Shown: piece after piece, positions 6,513 to 13,163 of the stretch
How positions within the stretch are numbered: the first letter of the stretch is position 1
Layout: the number at the start of each line of letters is the position of its first letter
Assembly (NCBI GenBank): GCA_031287245.1
Contig: JAITTD010000008.1
Coordinates: 1-30,241, forward strand
From: Bacteroidales bacterium
GTDB taxonomy: Bacteria; Bacteroidota; Bacteroidia; Bacteroidales; UBA4181
Direction of reading: 5' to 3'
DNA: 30,241 nt
Translations under genes and position numbers: made by a program
Notes under the pieces: model-generated
Database searches by the model: none
The model's input: the letters and a program-made list of their open reading frames with translations, nothing else
What the model was told of the DNA's origin: nothing

Positions 6513-8609
6513 ATGAGAACTTTATCAATGATCACATCTGTAGCAGGTTGTCTCTTGTTGAGTGCCTGCCAAAATTCACAAACCAGTATGAATCCTTTTC
6601 TAAACCCTTACAGCACCCCATTTGAAGTGCCGCCGTTTGACAAAATCAGCAATGCCGATTATATTCCGGCTATCGAAGCAGGCATCAAACAGCAGTCCGC
6701 AGAGATTGCCGCCATTGCAAAAATCAAGAAGCCCACTTTTGAGAACGTGATTGAGGCTTACGATAAGAGCGGAGCGATATTGAACAAAGTGCTTCCCGTA
6801 TTTCAAGGTATCAACAGTGCCAATACCACTGCCGAGATACAGGAAATAGACACAAGGATCACCCCGCTGCTGTCCGATCATAGCGATAATATTTATCTGA
6901 ACGCCGGTTTATTTGCCGGAATCAAGGCTTTGTATCAGCAAAAAGAGGTTTTATCGCTGAATGATGAGCAGTTGAAACTTTTGGAAGAGACGTATAAAGA
7001 CTTTGTGCGCAACGGAGCCGATTTGTCGCCCGCCAATCAGGAGCAATTGCGCAAATTGAATCAGGAAATATCCATGTTGCAGTTGAAATTCCGCCAAAAT
7101 TTGTTGGCAGAAAACAATGCATTTCAGTTGACGATTACCGATGAAAAGCAATTGTCGGGCTTGTCCGAAGCACAATGCACGACAGCGGCAGCAGCAGCCA
7201 AAACCGCCGGCAAGGAAGGTTGGTTGTTCACCCTTCACAACCCAAGCATCATGCCGTTTCTGCAATTTGCAGACAGCCGCGATTTGCGCAAACAGATGCT
7301 CGAAGGCTATCTCAACCGCGGCAACAACAACAATGCCAGCGACAACAAGGAAGTTGTTGCTCAATTGGTCAGCAAACGCTTGGAAAAAGCCAAACTGTTG
7401 GGCTTTATCAACTATGCCGACTATGCTCTGAGCAACAGAATGGCGCAAAATTCGGCAAATGTTTACAGATTGCTTCATCAAATTTGGGAACCTGCCATCA
7501 AAAAAGCCAGGGAAGAAGCCGCCGAAATGCAGCAATTCATCCGTAAATCGGGCAGTAACTTCGATTTGGAGGCTTGGGATTGGCGTTATTACAGCGAAAA
7601 GGTGATGAAAAGCAAATATGATTTGAACGAAGAAGCCATGCGCCCGTATTTCAAATTGGAAAATGTCCGCGATGGCATATTTTATGTGTGCAATCAGTTG
7701 TATGGCATCACATTCTCCGAATTGACCAACCTTCCCAAATACCATGACGAAGCAGTTACCTTTGAATGTAAGGACGCCGATGGTAGCCATTTGGGAGTGC
7801 TCTATATGGACTTCTTTCCGCGTGCCGGAAAACGCGGCGGCGCATGGTGCGGCACTTACCGCAGCCAAACTTATGAAAACGGCAAACGGATAGCGCCTGT
7901 CACCACAATTGTTTGCAATTTCACACGTCCTGCTGGCGATGCACCCGCTTTGCTCAGTCCCGACGAGGTGGAAACTTTTTTTCACGAATTTGGTCATGCC
8001 CTGCATAATCTGTTTAAGCAAGTTCATTACCATGGAACGTCAGGTGTTCCGCGCGATTTCGTTGAATTGCCTTCGCAAATCATGGAACATTGGGCTTTCG
8101 AGCCTGAGGTGCTGAAACAGTACGCCAAACACTATCAAACAGGCGAAATAATTTCCGATGCGTTAGTGCAAAAAATGCAAAAAAGCAGCAAATTCGGACA
8201 AGGATTCGCTACAGTTGAATACCTGGCAGCCTCGGTGCTGGACATGGATTACCACATTCTGACCAATATTGACGGTTTGGACGTGCTGAAATTCGAGAAG
8301 GAATCCTTAGATAAATTGGGATTGATTTCACAAATTCCGCCGCGCTACCGCAGTACCTATTTCAACCATACAATGGGAGGTGGCTACACTGCCGGATATT
8401 ACAGCTATATTTGGGCAGAAGTGCTCGACTCGGACGCTTTTCAGGCGTATGTAGAAGCAGGGAATATCTTCGACAAGGTAATAGCCAACGCTTTCCGCAA
8501 AGAAATTCTCGAAAAGGGCGGCATTTATGACGCTATGCAGATGTATTTCAATTTCCGCGGCGCCGAACCTCAAATTGATGCTTTGCTTGAAAATAGAGGA
8601 TTGAAATAA
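6513..8609 (+). CDS. M3-family metallopeptidase lipoprotein (Dcp/oligopeptidase A-like)
   Basis: Zinc peptidase of the thimet oligopeptidase/peptidyl-dipeptidase family, expected to trim short peptides. The N-terminus has a lipoprotein signal with lipobox LSAC (Cys 19), placing it in the envelope, probably the periplasm. At 698 residues it is full length for the family. The zinc site is visible: HEFGH at residues 491-495, and the third ligand Glu in FVELPSQ about 27 residues on. The substrate-binding stretch HTMGGGYTAGYYSYIWAEVL follows near the C-terminus, and SYLNRG/LVSKRLEKAKLLGF-like helices earlier are typical of Dcp. It stands alone between divergent eno and a small barrel gene. Whether it acts as a dipeptidyl carboxypeptidase or an endopeptidase cannot be read from the sequence. 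Confidence 0.93.
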   Translation: MRTLSMITSVAGCLLLSACQNSQTSMNPFLNPYSTPFEVPPFDKISNADYIPAIEAGIKQQSAEIAAIAKIKKPTFENVIEAYDKSGAILNKVLPVFQGINSANTTAEIQEIDTRITPLLSDHSDNIYLNAGLFAGIKALYQQKEVLSLNDEQLKLLEETYKDFVRNGADLSPANQEQLRKLNQEISMLQLKFRQNLLAENNAFQLTITDEKQLSGLSEAQCTTAAAAAKTAGKEGWLFTLHNPSIMPFLQFADSRDLRKQMLEGYLNRGNNNNASDNKEVVAQLVSKRLEKAKLLGFINYADYALSNRMAQNSANVYRLLHQIWEPAIKKAREEAAEMQQFIRKSGSNFDLEAWDWRYYSEKVMKSKYDLNEEAMRPYFKLENVRDGIFYVCNQLYGITFSELTNLPKYHDEAVTFECKDADGSHLGVLYMDFFPRAGKRGGAWCGTYRSQTYENGKRIAPVTTIVCNFTRPAGDAPALLSPDEVETFFHEFGHALHNLFKQVHYHGTSGVPRDFVELPSQIMEHWAFEPEVLKQYAKHYQTGEIISDALVQKMQKSSKFGQGFATVEYLAASVLDMDYHILTNIDGLDVLKFEKESLDKLGLISQIPPRYRSTYFNHTMGGGYTAGYYSYIWAEVLDSDAFQAYVEAGNIFDKVIANAFRKEILEKGGIYDAMQMYFNFRGAEPQIDALLENRGLK

Positions 8610-8614
8610 TAATG

Positions 8615-8634
8615 ATTAATTATTAATGGTTAAT
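8615..8634. repeat. Copy of the AATTAACCATTAAT-type repeat
   Basis: Nineteen of these bases are the reverse complement of the repeat at 4027-4057. Intergenic, just after the peptidase stop codon. Confidence 0.6.
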
Positions 8635-8673
8635 CAAAATCTTAAAAAAGTTTAAATCTTAAATAAAATGTTT

Positions 8674-9162
8674 ATGAAAAAGTTATTTTTTCTTGTTTTA
8701 TGTGTGGGTTTTGTTTCAACGTCCCATGCACAGTCTTCATTATCAAAAGGATCCAGTTTGGTGAACGTGGGTGCGGGTTTTTTACCCGGCATTGGCGGAA
8801 ATGCAAGTTACGACTATGGTCTGATTGACCATTGGGGACCCGGATTATTCACCGTCGGCGGATATTTCAACGCAGCCGTTCACACCGACAAATCCGGATC
8901 TTTAAAATATAAACGGACAAAATTATTTTTTGCGCCACGCGCCAGCTATCGTTATTCTATCAATACTAAATTTGAGATTTTCGGTTCAGTGATGATAGGT
9001 TTACTGGTCAAAGAAACCCCAAGTGAATACCAATCTTATGGAGCCTTTGGACTAATGGGCGGTTGCCGCTACTTTTTCACCAAAGGGTTCGGCGTGTTTG
9101 CGGAAGGCGGCGTCAATTATGAAACAACCTGTCTGAACGTTGGTGTTAGTTTTGCATTTTAA
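8674..9162 (+). CDS. Small predicted outer-membrane barrel protein
   Basis: Secreted protein of 162 residues with a clear signal peptide (MKKLFFLVLCVGFVSTSHAQ); the Met at 8674 is preferred over the one two codons earlier. The mature part is made of alternating strands rich in Gly and aromatics (VNVGAGFLPGIGGNASYDYG, LFFAPRASYRYSI, YGAFGLMGGCRYFF, GVFAEGGVNYE) and ends in a phenylalanine (NVGVSFAF), as outer-membrane barrels do. The size fits an eight-stranded barrel. No specific family was recognised. It is followed 30 nt later by rnhA in the same direction. No TAnnTTTG box was found upstream. Confidence 0.7.
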   Translation: MKKLFFLVLCVGFVSTSHAQSSLSKGSSLVNVGAGFLPGIGGNASYDYGLIDHWGPGLFTVGGYFNAAVHTDKSGSLKYKRTKLFFAPRASYRYSINTKFEIFGSVMIGLLVKETPSEYQSYGAFGLMGGCRYFFTKGFGVFAEGGVNYETTCLNVGVSFAF

Positions 9163-9192
9163 ACCCATTCGCTGCAACATCGTCTATCATTT

Positions 9193-9651
9193 ATGCTTAT
9201 CACAATATATACGGATGGTTCGGCATTAGGCAATCCGGGACCGGGCGGTTATGGGGCAATTTTGATTGCAGGCAGCTACCGAAAAGAGATATCGCAAGGG
9301 TTTCAACGCACTACCAACAACAGAATGGAGTTGCTGGCTGTGATTATAGCCTTGGAAACCCTTAAAATTCCTAAAAGTCAAGTGCTTATCTATACCGATT
9401 CGCAATATGTCGTCAATGCTGTCGAAAAAAAATGGGTGCTGGCTTGGGAGCAGAAACGCTTTGCGGGGAAAAAAAATGCGGATTTGTGGATTCGTTTTTT
9501 AAAAATTTATCGATGCCACGATGTCCGCTTTGTATGGGTGAAAGGGCATGCCGGAAATCCTGAAAACGAGCGTTGCGACCGCCTTGCAGTAGCCGCCGCT
9601 CAAAGCGCTGATTTATTGGTGGATACAGGATTTTTTATCGAAAATGTTTAA
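9193..9651 (+). CDS. rnhA: Ribonuclease HI
   Basis: Cleaves the RNA strand of RNA-DNA hybrids (Okazaki primers, R-loops) in the cytoplasm using two metal ions. All catalytic landmarks are present: the first Asp in YTDGSALGNPGPGGYG, the Glu in NNRMEL, the Asp in YTDSQYV, the His in WVKGHAG, and the last Asp in NERCDRLA. The length of 152 residues is normal for the bacterial enzyme, and the basic handle region (WEQKRFAGKKNADLW) is retained. The start ATG at 9193 gives the canonical first strand LITIYTDGS. Confidence 0.95.
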   Translation: MLITIYTDGSALGNPGPGGYGAILIAGSYRKEISQGFQRTTNNRMELLAVIIALETLKIPKSQVLIYTDSQYVVNAVEKKWVLAWEQKRFAGKKNADLWIRFLKIYRCHDVRFVWVKGHAGNPENERCDRLAVAAAQSADLLVDTGFFIENV

Positions 9652-9655
9652 ACTA

Positions 9656-9686
9656 TTGGTATATTTGGGAATTATATATATTTTTG
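9656..9686 (+). promoter_or_regulatory. Promoter of hisIE
   Basis: TTG (9656-9658), a 20-nt spacer, then TATTTTTG (9679-9686), matching the TTG-N19-21-TAnnTTTG consensus. The start codon is 48 nt downstream of the box. Confidence 0.6.
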
Positions 9687-9733
9687 CACTTTCGTAAAAA
9701 TGCAATTAAACCATTAAATATCTCAAAATAAGG

Positions 9734-10333
9734 ATGGATTTAGATTTCAATAAAGCAGGTGGATTGATTCCTGCCGTCATTCAAGATGCAGCAACGGGGA
9801 AAGTGCTGATGGTCGGCTTCATGAACGAAGAAGCATACCAAAAAACGCTCGACAGCCGCCTTGTTACATTTTTCAGCCGCACCCGCCAACGTTTGTGGAC
9901 GAAAGGTGAGGAAAGCGGCAATTGCTTGGACGTAGTGGACATTCTCATCGACTGCGATAAGGATACCCTGTTGATAAAAGCCAATCCACGCGGACCCACC
10001 TGCCACACGGGCGCCGACACTTGCTTTGGCGAGACAAACAAGTCCGGTGGCGTGCCATTCATAGAGTATCTGCAAGACTTTATTTTTCGCAGAAAGAAGG
10101 AAATGCCGGAAGGTTCATACACCACAAAACTCTTCAAAAGCGGCATCAACAAAATTGCCCAGAAAGTGGGTGAAGAAGCGGTAGAAGTTGTCATCGAAGC
10201 GAAAGACAACGATGACAATTTATTCCTGAACGAGGCTGCCGACTTGATATATCACCTGTTGGTATTGCTCGCAGCCCGCGACAAACACCTCAGCGATGTG
10301 GGTACCCTATTGCAGGAACGGCATAAAGAGTAG
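9734..10333 (+). CDS. hisIE: Bifunctional phosphoribosyl-AMP cyclohydrolase / phosphoribosyl-ATP pyrophosphatase
   Basis: Carries out steps two and three of histidine biosynthesis: hydrolysis of phosphoribosyl-ATP to phosphoribosyl-AMP (HisE half) and opening of the purine ring (HisI half). The HisI domain occupies about residues 1-105, with the TFFSRTRQRLWTKGEESGN signature and the metal-binding segment DCDKDTLL ... GPTCHTGADTCF. The HisE domain (about 110-199) shows SYTTKLF, KVGEEAVEVVIEA and EAADLIYHLLVLL. The 199-residue length is that of the fused enzyme. No other his genes are adjacent, so the pathway is not a single cluster here. The downstream dehydrogenase begins 4 nt after the stop and is probably co-transcribed. 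Confidence 0.96.
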   Translation: MDLDFNKAGGLIPAVIQDAATGKVLMVGFMNEEAYQKTLDSRLVTFFSRTRQRLWTKGEESGNCLDVVDILIDCDKDTLLIKANPRGPTCHTGADTCFGETNKSGGVPFIEYLQDFIFRRKKEMPEGSYTTKLFKSGINKIAQKVGEEAVEVVIEAKDNDDNLFLNEAADLIYHLLVLLAARDKHLSDVGTLLQERHKE

Positions 10334-10337
10334 AAAA

Positions 10338-11141
10338 ATGAGCAGTAGCCGCTATTTCGAAGGAAAAACAATATGGATCACGGGCGCCTCGTCGGGCATA
10401 GGCGAAGCGCTGGCATATCGCTGTTCGGCGATGGGCGCACGGCTCATCCTTTCGGCTCGGCGCGAAGACGAACTGAAGCGGGTGAAGGCATCCTGCACCC
10501 ACAGCGAACGGTGCACCATCATGCCGCTTGACCTGTCCAATCAGCAACAGATTGAGACGGTTGCCGATCAGGCATTGCAGCAATTCGGCACAGTGGATAT
10601 TTTGGTGAACAACGGAGGCGTCAGCCAACGCTCGGTGGTCATTGAAACCAGCGTGGATGTTGACCGCCGCATCATGGAAGTGGATTATTTCAGCAGCGTG
10701 ACACTCACCAAAAAACTTTTGCCAGCCATGACAGCCCAAGGCGCCGGTCATATCGTTGTTATCAGCAGCATTGTCGGGCTTTTCGGCTTTCCGATGCGCT
10801 CTGCGTATTCGGCTGCCAAGCACGCCCTGCATGGGTTTTACGAATCGCTATGGGCAGAGCAGCACACACAAGGTATCCGCGTCACAATCGTTTGTCCGGG
10901 ACGCATTCTCACCGATGTATCCCTTCATGCCCTCACCAAAGACGGGACACCACACGGCATCATGGACCACGGACAGAAAAACGGCATCACTGCCGACACC
11001 TGCGCCCGAAAAATCGTTAAAGCCGTACAAAAAAATAAAAAAGAGGTTTACATAGGCAAAATAGACTTGCTGATGATTTACTTCAAACGATACATTCCCT
11101 GGCTGTATTATCAACTGGTATCCAAGGTGCAGCCAAAATGA
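10338..11141 (+). CDS. Short-chain dehydrogenase/reductase (DHRS7-like)
   Basis: Classical SDR oxidoreductase with an NAD(P) Rossmann fold. The Met at 10338 (MSSSRYFEGKTIWITG) is chosen because it follows the hisIE stop; the in-frame Met at 10296 would overlap hisIE. The cofactor motif TGASSGIG is near the N-terminus, NNGG stands at the NNAG position, and the catalytic triad is visible as SSIVG ... YSAAK (Ser, Tyr, Lys). PGRILTDVS follows at the usual PG position. The Arg in the first loop after strand 2 (SARRE) suggests NADP. The length of 267 residues, with a C-terminal hydrophobic tail (YFKRYIPWLYYQLVSK), is like DHRS7 enzymes. The substrate is not predictable. Confidence 0.88.
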   Translation: MSSSRYFEGKTIWITGASSGIGEALAYRCSAMGARLILSARREDELKRVKASCTHSERCTIMPLDLSNQQQIETVADQALQQFGTVDILVNNGGVSQRSVVIETSVDVDRRIMEVDYFSSVTLTKKLLPAMTAQGAGHIVVISSIVGLFGFPMRSAYSAAKHALHGFYESLWAEQHTQGIRVTIVCPGRILTDVSLHALTKDGTPHGIMDHGQKNGITADTCARKIVKAVQKNKKEVYIGKIDLLMIYFKRYIPWLYYQLVSKVQPK

Positions 11142-11188
11142 TTTTAATAATATTTTGAAAAATTTTTCCGAAAATCAATCCAATTATG

Positions 11189-11196
11189 TACTTTTG
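11189..11196 (+). promoter_or_regulatory. -7 box of the TPR protein / ribH unit
   Basis: TACTTTTG matches TAnnTTTG, 29 nt before the ATG at 11225. No convincing TTG at the expected spacing. Confidence 0.5.
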
Positions 11197-11224
11197 CGAA
11201 AAAATTTAAATACCGAATATTCGT

Positions 11225-11920
11225 ATGTCCAAGAAAGATAGTGATAAAAAAGTAGAAGAGAGAGTAGAAGGTGTAGAACACGCCCTAACCACGGCTGAGC
11301 AGTTTCTTGAAAACTATCAGAAGCAAATCATTTGGGCAGTAGGCATTTTATTGGCTGCCGTAGTGTTGTACCTTGCTTTTCAGCGTTTTTATGTTGAAAA
11401 AAAGTCTGTTGAAGCCGCCGAGCAGATGTTTCCGGCTGAACGGGATTATGAAAACGAGAACTGGAGCCGTGCGCTGGATGGCGATGGCAATAATCCCGGA
11501 TTTCTCAAAATCATTGACGAGTATGCGTTCACGCCTTCGTCACGCTTGGCAAAATACTACGCCGGAGTTTGTTTCCTGCGTTTGGGCGACTACGAAGAAG
11601 CCATCAACTACCTGAGCAAATTCAGTTCCAAAGATGTGATTCTGTCAAGTTTGGCTTTGGGTGGCATAGGCGATGCTTACGCCGAATCAGGCGAAACGGA
11701 CAAGGCTGTTTCTTTCTACAAAAAGGCTGCCAACAACCGAAAAAACGATTTCACTTCGCCACTTTACCTGCTGCGGGCGGGTTTGCTGCTCGAACAGCAA
11801 CAAGAATACAAGCAAGCCGGCGAATTATACGAAATCATCAGAAAAGAATATCCGAACAGCACCGAAGGCAGGAACATCAGCAAGTACCTTACCCGTGTGG
11901 AAATTGAGCAAAACAAGTAA
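11225..11920 (+). CDS. Membrane-anchored tetratricopeptide repeat protein
   Basis: Protein of 231 residues with a charged N-terminus, one membrane helix (about residues 35-55, IIWAVGILLAAVVLYLAF) and then TPR-like helices (LAKYYAGVCFLRLGDYEEAI, GIGDAYAESGETDKAVSFYKKAA, RAGLLLEQQQEYKQAGELYE). The topology resembles YfgM, with the repeats outside the inner membrane, so a scaffold or chaperone-adaptor role is possible, but no partner is identified. A TPR gene directly before ribH is an arrangement I recall from Bacteroidales. The ribH start follows its stop by 11 nt, suggesting co-transcription. Confidence 0.85.
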   Translation: MSKKDSDKKVEERVEGVEHALTTAEQFLENYQKQIIWAVGILLAAVVLYLAFQRFYVEKKSVEAAEQMFPAERDYENENWSRALDGDGNNPGFLKIIDEYAFTPSSRLAKYYAGVCFLRLGDYEEAINYLSKFSSKDVILSSLALGGIGDAYAESGETDKAVSFYKKAANNRKNDFTSPLYLLRAGLLLEQQQEYKQAGELYEIIRKEYPNSTEGRNISKYLTRVEIEQNK

Positions 11921-11931
11921 ATTGCCCATCC

Positions 11932-12420
11932 TTGGCTACTAAGAATCTTTCGCAATACCAGCCGGATGCCATCCCTTCGGCGCAGGGAATGAAGTTTGGC
12001 ATATTGGTGTCGGAATGGAACAACGAAATCACCTTTGCCCTGCGCGATGGCGCCATTCAAACCCTCATACAACACGGCGCCGATGCCGACGACATTCTCG
12101 TGCGCTATGTGCCGGGCAGTTTTGAACTGTCATGCGGTGCGCAATTAATGGCAAAAACCGCTTTGGTGGATGCTGTTATCTGTCTGGGGTGCGTAATACA
12201 GGGCGAAACGCCGCACTTCAACTACATCTGCCAAGGCGTGGCTTACGGATTGACGCAGGTGTCCATTGAGAACAGCCTGCCCGTTGTATTCGGAGTGCTC
12301 ACCACCCTCAATCAGGAACAGGCACTTGCCCGTTCAGGTGGAATATTGGGAAACAAAGGCATAGAAGCAGCAGTTACAGCCATTAAAATGGTGGCTCTGA
12401 AAACACAGATGAACGGATGA
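11932..12420 (+). CDS. ribH: 6,7-dimethyl-8-ribityllumazine synthase, TTG start
   Basis: Penultimate enzyme of riboflavin synthesis: condenses 5-amino-6-ribitylamino-uracil with dihydroxybutanone phosphate, forming large hollow assemblies in the cytoplasm. Family landmarks: FGILVSEWNNEIT, the GSFELS loop, GCVIQGETPHFNYIC with the catalytic His, PVVFGVLTT, and GNKGIEAAVTAIKM near the end. The 162 residues are normal. The start codon is TTG (11932), giving MATKNLSQYQ; no in-frame ATG precedes the conserved core except the one at residue 20 (AQGMKFGIL), which would remove the N-terminal arm. The last codons (TQMNG) are encoded by an ATGAACGG ATGAACGG direct repeat that runs through the stop codon. 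Confidence 0.93.
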   Translation: MATKNLSQYQPDAIPSAQGMKFGILVSEWNNEITFALRDGAIQTLIQHGADADDILVRYVPGSFELSCGAQLMAKTALVDAVICLGCVIQGETPHFNYICQGVAYGLTQVSIENSLPVVFGVLTTLNQEQALARSGGILGNKGIEAAVTAIKMVALKTQMNG

Positions 12421-12554
12421 ACGGCTGCCCTAGTCGTGTTCGGAAGGTTTAAGTCGCTCTGAAAGAGCCTGTATCATTAGCATCCCAGTGAGATGTAGCA
12501 GTATCCCGGAAAAATTTTGAACTTTGTATCCTGCACAGACGCAACAGACGTATT
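12421..12554. repeat. Hairpin-linker element between ribH and the BlaI-type gene
   Basis: The stretch has no gene. It contains a perfect hairpin GCTCT-GAA-AGAGC (12456-12468), the linker TATCATTAG (12472-12480) and a second, one-mismatch hairpin CATCCC-AGT-GAGATG (12481-12495). The same design (GC-rich hairpin followed by ATATCAATAG) is seen on the minus strand at 17069-17094, suggesting a dispersed repeat family. Confidence 0.5.
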
Positions 12555-12599
12555 TTCGTAGTGCTACGAAACTTTCGCAGCACTACGAATGTTTCGTAA
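12555..12599 (+). promoter_or_regulatory. Distal operator cluster for the BlaI-type repressor
   Basis: Two 17-bp near-palindromes of form CTACGAAA-n-TTTCGTAG: 12564-12580 (one mismatched pair) and 12583-12599 (two mismatched pairs). They are preceded by a lone right half-site TTCGTAG (12555-12561). The centres fall at 12553, 12572 and 12591, exactly 19 bp apart. The dyad form and the position ahead of a BlaI-type gene point to autoregulation (inference). Confidence 0.65.
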
Positions 12600-12674
12600 A
12601 CCACTGTATATAAACAAACTAATTATTAAATCGGAGGCATTTGCAATTTTTTTTTGCATTTTTTTTCAAAAATA

Positions 12675-12711
12675 TTTTGCAAACCTACGAAAGTTTCGTA
12701 GGTTTGCAAAA
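12675..12711 (+). promoter_or_regulatory. Proximal perfect operator palindrome
   Basis: Perfect inverted repeat with 18-bp arms around a single G (12693). Its core is CTACGAAAGTTTCGTAG (12685-12701), the same dyad as the distal sites, and a further half-site TCGTAG follows at 12716-12721. It lies 54 nt ahead of the BlaI-type start codon, where a bound repressor could block transcription. A hairpin role in RNA is the alternative, but the recurrence of the core favours an operator. Confidence 0.7.
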
Positions 12712-12764
12712 AAAATCGTAGAGTATAATTTTCCAAAAATAGATATAATTTGATAAATATCAAT

Positions 12765-13163
12765 ATGTTAGAGAAATTGTCATCACAAGAAGAAGAAGCC
12801 ATGTTTATTCTGTGGCGCTTGAAAAAAGGGGTTGTTCGGGATGTCTTGGAACACTATTCCGAGCCAAAACCGCCTTACACAACCTTGTCATCCATCATCA
12901 AGAAGTTGGAAACCAAGAAGTTTGTAAAAAGTCTTATTCGCGGTATGTCGCGTGAATATCATCCGATTGTCAATGAGGCGGAGTACCGGAAGCAGTCGGT
13001 GAACAGTTTTGTCAAAAACTATTTTGCCGATTCTTACAGCGATGTGGTCAGTTTCTTTGCCAGGGAGCAGACTATTTCAGCCAACGAACTGCGGGAAATT
13101 ATCCAACTGATTGAAAAACAAGAGTCTAAACCGCGCACTGCAAGAAAAAACAAACGGAAATGA
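12765..13163 (+). CDS. BlaI/MecI/CopY-family transcriptional repressor
   Basis: Winged-helix DNA-binding repressor, normally a dimer released from its operator when a partner M56 protease triggers its cleavage. The Met at 12765 (MLEKLSSQEEEAMFILW) is chosen over an in-frame TTG at 12750. The family pattern is clear: LSSQEEEAMFILWRLKKGVVRDVLEHY (only partly quoted: LSSQEEEAMFILW), then the recognition region PPYTTLSSIIKKLETKKFV and the wing GMSREYHPIV, followed by a helical dimerisation segment with a basic tail (KPRTARKNKRK). The 132-residue length is usual. Its TGA overlaps the ATG of the M56 gene (ATGA), indicating translational coupling. Operator-like dyads lie upstream. Confidence 0.92.
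   Translation: MLEKLSSQEEEAMFILWRLKKGVVRDVLEHYSEPKPPYTTLSSIIKKLETKKFVKSLIRGMSREYHPIVNEAEYRKQSVNSFVKNYFADSYSDVVSFFAREQTISANELREIIQLIEKQESKPRTARKNKRK

Noticed and set aside
6951..8033. Long open frame on the minus strand (360 codons)
   Set aside because: It lies entirely inside the M3 peptidase gene, whose zinc motif and family features are certain; the antisense translation has no recognisable domain.
12675..12711. Perfect palindrome considered as a transcription terminator of ribH
   Set aside because: It lies about 255 nt after the ribH stop, and its core dyad recurs twice upstream, which fits an operator better.
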